The notes under the pieces: model-generated
What the model was told of the DNA's origin: nothing
Database searches by the model: none
Seen by the model: the letters and a program-made list of their open reading frames with translations, nothing else
In this document: one piece after another, positions 8,166-15,315 of the stretch
How the letters are laid out: each line of letters starts with the position of its first letter
Position numbering within the stretch: the first letter of the stretch is position 1
Assembly: GCA_027858145.1 (NCBI GenBank)
Contig: JAQIDF010000065.1
Location: 1 to 19,176, forward strand
Direction: 5' to 3'
Source: Prolixibacteraceae bacterium
GTDB taxonomy: Bacteria; Bacteroidota; Bacteroidia; Bacteroidales; Prolixibacteraceae
DNA: 19,176 bases
Made by a program: the position numbers and the translations under genes

Positions 8166-9059
8166 ATGAATTTATTTCAAGGACAAAACCTCTTAGAGTT
8201 TGCTGATCGTTTTAAAACCGATGAAGACTGCATGGAATACCTGTCCCATTTTAAATGGAAGGACGGGTTCATTTGTATAAAGTGCGGTCATACAGGCAGC
8301 CAGGCAAGAAAGAACCATTCAAGGACTTGCAACAAATGCAGCCATACTGAATCAGCAACGGCAAACACTTTGTTTCATAAAGTGAAATTTGGTGTGCGCA
8401 AGGCATTTTTCATTTGCTTTGAGATGGCAACAACAACCAAGAGTTTATCGGCCAGCTATATTGCGGAACGCTTTAGTGTGACAGAAAAGACAGGCAGACT
8501 GTTTATGCACAAAGTCCGTGAGGCTATGAAGTCTAGTGGCAAACATCCCATAAAGGGCAAGGTTCATATAGATGAATTTGTGATAGGCGGCAAAGAAGAA
8601 GGGAAAGTTGGTCGCAGTTATGACAGCAAAAAAAAGAAAGTTGTGTGTGCGGTTGAGCTTACAGATGATGGGAAAGTCAAGCGTATGTATGCAATGGGGA
8701 TTGACAACTATTCAGCCAAAGAGTTGAAAAAGCTATTTGAGAAACATATTTCCGAGGAAGCAGAAGTGACCACGGACTGTTGGAAAGGTTACCGTCCTTT
8801 AATGGAGGATTATGATATCGTTCAGGTTGAAAGCAACGGCGGTCTGAACTTTAAAGCTCTACACACAATGATACACCAGGTGAAATCATGGATAAGGACA
8901 ACGTATTCCTGGGTGAGCGAGTTCAACATCAACCGGTATCTTGACGAATTTTGCTTCAGGGTAAACCGCTCGCAGATAAAAAATAATGTATTCAACAATA
9001 TTATTGGCAGAATGGTGGCGGCTGACAAAATTTATCAAGCAAAATTAATATGCAGTTAA
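8166..9059 (+). CDS. IS1595-family transposase (ISXO2-like DDE domain)
   Basis: The 297-residue transposase catalyses movement of the surrounding element. An N-terminal zinc ribbon is shown by C37, C40, C55 and C58 (CIKC ... CNKC). The ISXO2-like catalytic domain has clear first and second aspartates, D136 in VHIDEFVIGGKEEGKVGRS and D204 in TTDCWKGY. The third catalytic position is less certain: where many family members carry Asn or Glu before the conserved K-W-R stretch, this protein reads IHQVKSWIRTTYSW (Q238). The C-terminal RYLDEFCFRVNRS is characteristic of the family. The frame is complete, and its stop codon lies within the right inverted repeat. ATG 8166 is supported by the -7 box upstream. 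Confidence 0.95.
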   Translation: MNLFQGQNLLEFADRFKTDEDCMEYLSHFKWKDGFICIKCGHTGSQARKNHSRTCNKCSHTESATANTLFHKVKFGVRKAFFICFEMATTTKSLSASYIAERFSVTEKTGRLFMHKVREAMKSSGKHPIKGKVHIDEFVIGGKEEGKVGRSYDSKKKKVVCAVELTDDGKVKRMYAMGIDNYSAKELKKLFEKHISEEAEVTTDCWKGYRPLMEDYDIVQVESNGGLNFKALHTMIHQVKSWIRTTYSWVSEFNINRYLDEFCFRVNRSQIKNNVFNNIIGRMVAADKIYQAKLICS

Positions 9060-9072
9060 CTACTGACCTCTA
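9051..9072 (-). repeat. Right terminal inverted repeat of the IS element
   Basis: Inverted partner of 8103-8124. It overlaps the last codons and the stop of the transposase and is followed directly by the right target duplication. Confidence 0.88.
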
Positions 9073-9225
9073 TAAATATTATTGAAAGGCATAATCCCGA
9101 AGGGATTAAATATGAATAACCCCGGGTGTTGCGAGCTTGTCGAAGCATAACCCGGGGTAAAGAGGTCAGATAAAATAATCCGGCCAATCATTGGATTGAA
9201 GATAGAGATGTCGCTGTATGGCCGG
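9073..9225. repeat. Composite hairpin repeat, copy B, right part, beginning with the right target duplication
   Basis: TAAATATT (9073-9080) is the second target-duplication copy. The rest resumes the match to copy A. TAATCCC-GAA-GGGATTA is at 9092-9108. A perfect 8-bp stem, ACCCCGGG (9119-9126) with CCCGGGGT (9151-9158), has a loop carrying GAGCTTGTCGAAG (9133-9145), which copy A lacks. CCGGCCA (9180-9186) pairs with TGGCCGG (9219-9225). Without the IS and one duplication, copy B would be about 283 bp. Confidence 0.85.
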
Positions 9226-9516
9226 CTGCTGGGGGTTGAATAAAGTGGTATCGTAATCCCGCTGAGAGGAAATAGGAACTGAGACTTTGAGGGATTACTA
9301 GGGTTGCATCAATGTTACAAGCGTTGGCGTACCTGCGGCAGGTAGTAGGTGGATATGAGTGTGGCACGGTGCCGTGGTTGAGCCGGAGTGGCGGGGCGAC
9401 CAGCGGAAGCCACCGCCACGACGAGCGAAACCCGGCAACGCGACATACGAATAGAAGCCGGATACCGCTCGGCCGCCATAATTATATTTGAAAAAAATAA
9501 ATAACAAGAAAAAAAT
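9226..9516. other. Non-coding leader of the RND-ABC gene, GC-rich and hairpin-dense
   Basis: No convincing gene is seen. Inverted repeats are GTAATCCC (9253-9260) with GGGATTAC (9291-9298), ACCTGC-G-GCAGGT (9331-9343), GGCAC-G-GTGCC (9363-9373), and GTGGCGG (9388-9394) with CCGCCAC (9413-9419). The 60 bases 9361-9420 contain 45 G or C (75%), far above the neighbouring genes. This may be another dispersed repeat, a structured leader RNA or an old insertion. Confidence 0.6.
9483..9490 (+). promoter_or_regulatory. Candidate -7 box for the RND-ABC fusion gene
   Basis: TATATTTG matches TAnnTTTG and ends 26 bases before the ATG at 9517, the same distance as the box before recJ. No -33 TTTG is evident upstream in the GC-rich leader. 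It would give this gene a start of transcription independent of the upstream efflux operon. Confidence 0.45.
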
Positions 9517-12500
9517 ATGGATTTTATTATCCGACGAAGAACGTTGATTAGCATGGTATTTATTGCCATGGTAATGCTCGGGGTGATATCGTACAACCGC
9601 TTGCCAGTAGAGCTGTACCCGGTGCCTGAGATGCCAACCATGGTGGTGATGGTGAATTCGAGGATTGAGGTGGATCCGGGTTATATGGAGCGCGAGGCGA
9701 TTATCCCACTTGAAGGAGCTATTGGGCAAATGGAAGGCGTTGAGGAAATTTCGTCGATGGCCACAAGGCGCAACGGAACGATACAAATTACTTACAACCA
9801 GGGGGTGAACCTGAAATATGCGCAGCTGAAACTCCAGGAGAAAATTGACGAGGCAGCTGCACAGATTCCCGAAACGTTTAACGTGGTGGTGAATAAGGTT
9901 GATGTGCGCTCGATGCTGAACCAGTTTATGACTATCCAGGTACTGGGCGAAGGGGGCGTTGACCGATTGCGGAACATAACGGACGAAAAAATCAGCGATC
10001 CGCTGCTGAATGTGGATGGTGTGGCGTCGGTGAACGTTTACGGGGGGCGCGAAAAATCGATTGAAATTGAAATTCTGCCCGATGTGGCCGATGCTTACCG
10101 GTTAACCCCGGCACGCATTCAGCAATTGTTACAAGGGGGGCATACCGACCGGACTTACGTGGGCGATGTGTACGAAGCATCGTCGCGCTATTTTGTGAAT
10201 GTGTCGGCCGAGTTTGAAGCGGTGTCGGATATTGGCAACGTGGTGGTTGACGAAACGTCGGGCGTGCACTTGAAGGATATTGCTTCGATAACCTTTGGCA
10301 CTAAGGAAGAGGAATCGTACAGCCGGGTGAACGGCAAAGATGTGATATCGGTGGTGCTGGTAAACGACAATACGGCCAACCTGATTGATTTATCGCACAA
10401 AACCCGCGAGGTTATTGCCGCCCTTAACGAAGAAATGAAGGATTACGGTATTGAGTTGCTGGTTCAGAGCGACTCGGCCGAGACGATGGAGAAAAATATT
10501 GACCAGATTATACAGCTTGCCCTCATTGGTGGCTTGCTGGCCGTGGTAATTTTATGGTACTTTTTGCGCAACATCAGGCTGGTAACCGTTGTGGCACTGT
10601 CGATTCCCATATCGGTGTATGCCGCGTTTAATTTCTTTTACGGTTTTGGAATATCGATTAACAGCTTAACGTTGGTGGGTATGGCATTGGCTATAGGAAT
10701 GCTGATTGACAACAGCGTGGTGGTGCTTGAAAATATATACCGGCTGGCGGGTAAAGGCCAAAGAATGCGCGATGCTGTGATTAACGGCACCAGCGAGGTG
10801 TGGCGATCGGTGTTCGCAGCAACGCTGACCACCATTTGTGTGTTCCTGCCCTTCTTTTTTACCGACGATGTTATTGTGAAACTGTTTGGCCGCGAAATCG
10901 GGATATCGATTGTAAGTACGCTTTTTATCTCGTTTTTAGTGGCTATGCTGCTTATACCAATGCTTACTTACCTGATACTTCGCAACAGCGAAAAACACAA
11001 AAAGATAGCCGCTTTTGAGAAATTATCGATACGTAGCCGCATGGTGCAGGTGTACATGCTACTTTTAAAAACAGCCCTGCGAAAGCCGGTGACAATTATT
11101 ATAAGCGGGTTGGTGTTGTTTTTTGCCACGTTGCTGATTAGTTTGGGCATTCAAACACAATCGTTGCAAGAGGTTGAAAACAACCAGATAAATATTTATG
11201 TGACGATGGATTCGGGCTCTACGCTTGAAAAAACGGACGAGCTTGTTGCATCAATGGAGGATGAGCTTCTTGAAATTGATGAACAGGAAAATATTTCGAG
11301 CCAGATTGAAGAGGAAAGCGCCGTGGTAACGGTAACACTGAAAGATGATTATGAAGACATTGCCGGCAGGGATTTTAACGCGGTGAAAGAGTTTGTTAAC
11401 TACATTATGGACGACCACGACCGCAATGCTGAGATTGACTTTGAACAATCGGAATCGAACGAAAACTACGGAGGTGGTGGTGGAATGCGTCAGAACGAAC
11501 GTATGGAGCGTATGATGGGCATTGGCTCAGAAGAAGAACGGGTGGTGATTAAAGGACAGGACTACGAGATGATGAAAAAAGTGGCCGACGACTTGGAATA
11601 TTACCTCGAAGATATGGACGATATTGGGCGGGTTCGCAGTAATCTGGCATCGGACAGGCCCGAGGTGCATTTGCAGTTTGATAACGAAATGACCGGTCGC
11701 AACAACATTGCTATGACCAACGTGATGCGCGAATTGTCGTCGTTTAGTAAAGAAGTGGAATCGGGCTTTAATTTTAAGCAGGGCGACGAAGAATACGAAA
11801 TAATAATCCGTACCGACACTTTAAGCGACCTGCCCGCGATGCGCATGGCCGACCTCGAAAAACTGGAAATACAAAGCGACGATGGCAGTAATTACCAGTT
11901 GCAGGATATTTCACGTATTTACTACAGTTCGGGTATTTCGCGCATTAACCGCCTGAACCGCGACAAGCAAATTGAGTTGACCTATCGTTTTGAGTCTGAA
12001 ATTACCGACGATAAAGATTTACTGGAAAATGCCCGTGCCGAAGTGGATCAGCTGGTTGCCGGCATCCCTTTGCCCTCGGGTGTCGCCGTTGAAGTTGTAC
12101 ACGAAGAGGATGACTTTTCGGCCTACTACCCGCTTATTGCCATGGCTTTTTTGTTGATATTTATGATACTGGCATCGGTTTTTGAATCGTTTGCCACGCC
12201 TTTTGTAATGATGTTTTCAATTCCACTGGCCGCCATTGGCTCGCTGCTAATGCTTATTTTAACGGGCAACTCGCTGTTATCGGCCAACACACTGATGGGT
12301 TTTATTATTTTACTTGGCGTAGTGGTGAATAACGGGATTATATTGATTGACTACAGCAATATACTACAAAAGCGGGGTTACCGACGTGAGCGGGCACTCA
12401 TTATGGCCGGTCTGGCCCGCCTGCGACCGATTATGATTACAGCCATAACCACCATTGTGGCTATGTTGCCGTTGGCTATGGGCAAATCGGAATATGTGGG

Positions 12501-14214
12501 TATTATCGGGGCACCGTTCGCGTTAACCGTAATTGGCGGGCTGGCTTTTAGTACCTTACTTACGCTGGTGTTTATCCCGGCATTTTACTCGGGACTGCAC
12601 ACGGCACTCGAATGGTTCAGGGGTTTGCCGTTATGGTTGAAGCTGTTGCAATATGCTGCTTTTGTGGGTGGCGGCTTTCTTATTTATTTTGAAATCAACA
12701 GTTTTTTATGGCAAATGGTGTGTACCATACTGGTGGTTACACTGGTTCCGGCAACGATATGGTTTATCATGAACAGCTTACGTAAAGCCAGCGAAACCAT
12801 TATACCCGAAGATGAGCCCATTACCATACGCATTCAAAACCTTGTGAAAATATACGACCGTCCAGGACGATTCACCCGTGAGTGGCTGGGTGGACTGAAG
12901 TTGCGTAAACATTTTAACGAAGAAAAAGAATACCATAATTGGCGCGATCTGAGTGAACTGACCTGGAAGCTCCCTGTGCTGGGATACCTGATTTTCATGG
13001 CCATGTTTTATCTTGAACGAAACGGGTGGATTTTGCTCGCGTTGCTGGGGATTTACTTTTTGGCACGGAATGTATTGCTGGTACTGAAAAAAATATGTCA
13101 AAACCGGAGTGTTGCAGTTAAACCCGCGATATGGTTATTAAACATCTGGCACTGGGGATTTCCGTTGATTGTTGCGGGCTACTTATACTTGCAAACCGAA
13201 CATTTAGGCTTGCCAATAATTGTAATTGTGTTGTTCTATTTTGCCCTGATGGTTGATGCCGTTTCACGCAAAATACAGCAAGAAGACATCAATATTAACC
13301 GGCTTAAGGGAAGGGGTAGCAACTTGCGGCGTATGTTGTACCAAATGGTGCTATCGATTCCGGTAATTGGTAAAAAGAGGAAACCATTTAAGGCACTGAA
13401 AGGAGTTTCGCTCGAAATTGGTAAAGGAATGTACGGGTTGCTTGGACCCAACGGTGCCGGTAAATCAACCCTGATGCGGGCCATATGTGGTATTAACAAC
13501 CAGAGTTATGGCAAGGTGTGGTTCAACAACCTTGATACCGATGAAAAACGGGAAGAGCTGCAAGGACTGATTGGTTACCTGCCGCAGGATTTTGGCATGT
13601 ACGAAAACATGTCGGCATGGGATTATCTGCAATATCAGGCTACACTGAAAAAGATAAGCATACCGAAGGAAAGAAATAAAAGGGTACAGCAAGTACTTGA
13701 AAGTGTGCACATGTGGGAAAACCGTGACAAGAAAATTGGTTCGTTCTCGGGGGGTATGAAACAGCGCGTTGGTATTGCACAGGTATTGCTGCATTTGCCA
13801 AGGGTGCTTGTGGTTGACGAGCCCACGGCAGGTCTGGATCCACGAGAACGCATACGTTTTCGTAACTTGTTGGTAGAGCTGAGCCGCGAGCGTATTGTTA
13901 TATTCTCAACTCATATTATTGAAGATATTGCCAGCTCGTGCAGCAAATTGGCAGTGCTGCGGAAAGGAGCGGTGCAGTATGTAGGTTCGCCGCGCCACAT
14001 GACTGATGAAGCTGAAGGACACGTGTGGGAACTTACTGTTCCTGAAAGTGAATTTGAAATATACACCAGGAAATTTAATGTGGCACACCATAGTAAAGAT
14101 GGCAACATGGTACGCCTTCGCATTGTGGCTAAAGATCAGCCCCACAGCGACGCAGTGAACGTATCGGCTAACCTTGAAGACGCTTACTTGTGGTTACAGT
14201 CGGGAGAGGAGTAG
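9517..14214 (+). CDS. RND efflux permease fused to an ABC transporter ATPase domain
   Basis: The 1565-residue protein has residues 1 to about 1030 forming a complete AcrB-type RND permease: MDFIIRRRTLISMVF at TM1, TM4 motif IGMLIDNSVVVLENI with D398-N399, TM10 motif GVVVNNGIILID with N938-N939, and a typical TM12 end LVFIPAFYSGL. Two further hydrophobic segments follow (about 1043-1058 and 1064-1085). ABC ATPase sequence begins at 1102-1114 (ITIRIQNLVKIYD), is interrupted by about four membrane segments (1152-1166, 1171-1190, 1204-1225, 1232-1246), and resumes at about 1289. Its motifs are intact: Walker A GPNGAGKST (1310-1318), Q-loop Q1357, signature SGGMKQ (1411-1416), Walker B with D1434-E1435, and H1466. 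A Gly-rich stretch lies near residue 650. Typical RND permeases end near 1030-1050, so about 520 residues are extra. No frameshift or stop interrupts the join. It probably couples with the ABC-2 permease downstream (inference). Confidence 0.9.
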   Translation: MDFIIRRRTLISMVFIAMVMLGVISYNRLPVELYPVPEMPTMVVMVNSRIEVDPGYMEREAIIPLEGAIGQMEGVEEISSMATRRNGTIQITYNQGVNLKYAQLKLQEKIDEAAAQIPETFNVVVNKVDVRSMLNQFMTIQVLGEGGVDRLRNITDEKISDPLLNVDGVASVNVYGGREKSIEIEILPDVADAYRLTPARIQQLLQGGHTDRTYVGDVYEASSRYFVNVSAEFEAVSDIGNVVVDETSGVHLKDIASITFGTKEEESYSRVNGKDVISVVLVNDNTANLIDLSHKTREVIAALNEEMKDYGIELLVQSDSAETMEKNIDQIIQLALIGGLLAVVILWYFLRNIRLVTVVALSIPISVYAAFNFFYGFGISINSLTLVGMALAIGMLIDNSVVVLENIYRLAGKGQRMRDAVINGTSEVWRSVFAATLTTICVFLPFFFTDDVIVKLFGREIGISIVSTLFISFLVAMLLIPMLTYLILRNSEKHKKIAAFEKLSIRSRMVQVYMLLLKTALRKPVTIIISGLVLFFATLLISLGIQTQSLQEVENNQINIYVTMDSGSTLEKTDELVASMEDELLEIDEQENISSQIEEESAVVTVTLKDDYEDIAGRDFNAVKEFVNYIMDDHDRNAEIDFEQSESNENYGGGGGMRQNERMERMMGIGSEEERVVIKGQDYEMMKKVADDLEYYLEDMDDIGRVRSNLASDRPEVHLQFDNEMTGRNNIAMTNVMRELSSFSKEVESGFNFKQGDEEYEIIIRTDTLSDLPAMRMADLEKLEIQSDDGSNYQLQDISRIYYSSGISRINRLNRDKQIELTYRFESEITDDKDLLENARAEVDQLVAGIPLPSGVAVEVVHEEDDFSAYYPLIAMAFLLIFMILASVFESFATPFVMMFSIPLAAIGSLLMLILTGNSLLSANTLMGFIILLGVVVNNGIILIDYSNILQKRGYRRERALIMAGLARLRPIMITAITTIVAMLPLAMGKSEYVGIIGAPFALTVIGGLAFSTLLTLVFIPAFYSGLHTALEWFRGLPLWLKLLQYAAFVGGGFLIYFEINSFLWQMVCTILVVTLVPATIWFIMNSLRKASETIIPEDEPITIRIQNLVKIYDRPGRFTREWLGGLKLRKHFNEEKEYHNWRDLSELTWKLPVLGYLIFMAMFYLERNGWILLALLGIYFLARNVLLVLKKICQNRSVAVKPAIWLLNIWHWGFPLIVAGYLYLQTEHLGLPIIVIVLFYFALMVDAVSRKIQQEDININRLKGRGSNLRRMLYQMVLSIPVIGKKRKPFKALKGVSLEIGKGMYGLLGPNGAGKSTLMRAICGINNQSYGKVWFNNLDTDEKREELQGLIGYLPQDFGMYENMSAWDYLQYQATLKKISIPKERNKRVQQVLESVHMWENRDKKIGSFSGGMKQRVGIAQVLLHLPRVLVVDEPTAGLDPRERIRFRNLLVELSRERIVIFSTHIIEDIASSCSKLAVLRKGAVQYVGSPRHMTDEAEGHVWELTVPESEFEIYTRKFNVAHHSKDGNMVRLRIVAKDQPHSDAVNVSANLEDAYLWLQSGEE

Positions 14215-14221
14215 ATGCATG

Positions 14222-14329
14222 TTATTCAACCCTTTCAGGGTTGGGGGGTGAAGGGTGTTGCTTAACCCCCGGCTATACTTCGACAAGCTCAGTAACTACC
14301 GGGGGTGATGAACATTAAGCCCTACGGGC
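14222..14329. repeat. Hairpin repeat between the RND-ABC gene and the ABC-2 permease
   Basis: Three stem-loops follow in series. CAACCC-TTTCA-GGGTTG is at 14227-14243. A perfect 8-bp stem, ACCCCCGG (14265-14272) with CCGGGGGT (14299-14306), has a loop containing CTTCGACAAGCTC (14278-14290). GCCC-TAC-GGGC is at 14319-14329. The loop 13-mer is the exact reverse complement of 9133-9145 in copy B of the composite repeat. The layout resembles the composite repeat but the sequence differs. It may lower expression of the permease relative to the gene upstream. Confidence 0.75.
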
Positions 14330-14390
14330 AAACGCCGGAAGCTAATTGGATAGCTTAAATAATATAGTTGCGATTAAAAAAAATAAGGAA

Positions 14391-15134
14391 ATGGATACAA
14401 CAACGAACAATAAATCAATATTGCAGCACTTGGCTGCCTTGTTTATTACCAACGCGAAAATGGTAAAGTATAACCTGAAAATAATTTTCGGGAATAAGTT
14501 TATCTACTTTTTGCTTAGCGCTGTTGCCATTACCTTTTTCATTATCGGGGTAAACCTGTTTAATGGTCAGGAAGTGAATGAAGCAGGAGTGTTCCGTACC
14601 TTGTTGCTCACCGGGGTGCTTTTGCTGTTTTATCCCTCGGCTTTTGGCATACAAAGCGATAAAGATGGCCGTACGCTCGAAATTATTTTCGGAATTCCCG
14701 ATTATCGTTATCGTGTGTGGCTTATGCGCCTGTTGCTTATTTATGCCATTACGTTTCTTTTAACCCTGCTTATTTCGATGTTGTTAAAGTATGCCTTTGT
14801 ATCGTTCAATATATTCAGCATGACAGTGAGTGTTTTCTTTCCACTGGTTTTTCTGGGGTTACTTACCTTTTTTCTATCAACTGTACTGAAATCGGGTAAT
14901 GCCACCGCCGCGGTTATCATTATCATGGGAGTAATCCTTCTTGTTTTATCCGATGAACTCGACGAAAGCTACTGGAATATCTTCTTTAATCCTTATGGTC
15001 AGCCCTCCGATGTAAGCGAAATGGTTTGGCAATCACTCACCAGTAAAAACCGTATCTTTCTGGGCATAGGTTCAGTAGTGTTTTTACTGGGCGGAATGAT
15101 GAACCTCCAAAAAAGGGAGAAGTTGCTGGGGTAG
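14391..15134 (+). CDS. ABC-2-type transporter permease
   Basis: The 247-residue integral membrane protein has about six hydrophobic segments (for example IYFLLSAVAITFFIIGV, LLLTGVLLLFYP, LLLIYAITFLLTLLISMLL, SVFFPLVFLGLLTFFLS, AAVIIIMGVILLVL and the C-terminal IFLGIGSVVFLLGGMM). It carries the loop SAFGIQSDKDGRTLEIIFGIP expected of ABC-2 permeases that bind an ATPase. No nucleotide-binding domain is present, so it needs a partner; the nearest is the ABC domain of the fusion protein 176 bases upstream. ATG 14391 is preferred over an in-frame TTG at 14346 because ATAAGGA lies just before it and the TTG extension is low-complexity. It ends with a basic tail (LQKREKLLG). Confidence 0.85.
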   Translation: MDTTTNNKSILQHLAALFITNAKMVKYNLKIIFGNKFIYFLLSAVAITFFIIGVNLFNGQEVNEAGVFRTLLLTGVLLLFYPSAFGIQSDKDGRTLEIIFGIPDYRYRVWLMRLLLIYAITFLLTLLISMLLKYAFVSFNIFSMTVSVFFPLVFLGLLTFFLSTVLKSGNATAAVIIIMGVILLVLSDELDESYWNIFFNPYGQPSDVSEMVWQSLTSKNRIFLGIGSVVFLLGGMMNLQKREKLLG

Positions 15135-15160
15135 GGTTGATAATACGTATTTCTTGATAT

Positions 15161-15215
15161 AATCGGATTAAAAAAATGTTATAATACTATGTTATATCTT
15201 GTGTTTTAACCGATT
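15161..15215. terminator. Long AT-rich inverted repeat after the ABC-2 permease, possible terminator
   Basis: AATCGG-A-TTAAAA (15161-15173) pairs with TTTTAA-CCGATT (15204-15215), 12 pairs with one bulged base, across a 30-base AT-rich loop that includes two ATGTTAT direct repeats. It lies 26 bases after the permease stop and 100 bases before recJ. No T-run follows, so a role as terminator is only a suggestion. Confidence 0.35.
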
Positions 15216-15281
15216 AAAAAATTAATATGTAAAAGTTTTAGAACCATCATTAAAATAGTTTTTTGTTGAGTTGTGTTTTGC

Positions 15282-15289
15282 TATCTTTG
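15282..15289 (+). promoter_or_regulatory. Candidate -7 box of the recJ promoter
   Basis: TATCTTTG fits TAnnTTTG and ends 26 bases before the recJ ATG. A TTTG at 15262-15265 is a possible -33 element, but the 16-base spacing is shorter than usual for this promoter class. Confidence 0.5.
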
Positions 15290-15315
15290 AGAATTCATAG
15301 TGCAATACATTACCC

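Larger units (their letters stand above)
8103..9072 (+). mobile_element. IS1595-family insertion sequence, complete, 970 bp
   Basis: The element is bounded by imperfect 22-bp inverted repeats matching at 18 of 22 positions (left end begins TAGAGATCAGTAG, right end read inward begins TAGAGGTCAGTAG). It is flanked by perfect 8-bp direct repeats and carries one intact transposase gene on the plus strand. It lies inside copy B of the hairpin repeat. Copy A at 1962-2224 shows essentially what the site looked like before insertion (CTTTAAAA...TTGAAAGGC). The intact ends and reading frame suggest a recent and possibly still active element. Confidence 0.93.

Noticed and set aside
9298..9786. 162-codon minus-strand frame across the leader and the start of the RND-ABC gene
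   Set aside because: The His- and Arg-rich translation looks like antisense of GC-rich non-coding DNA and overlaps the well-supported RND N-terminus.
14346..14348. TTG start for the ABC-2 permease
   Set aside because: ATG 14391 has an ATAAGGA just upstream and removes only a low-complexity, non-conserved N-terminal extension.
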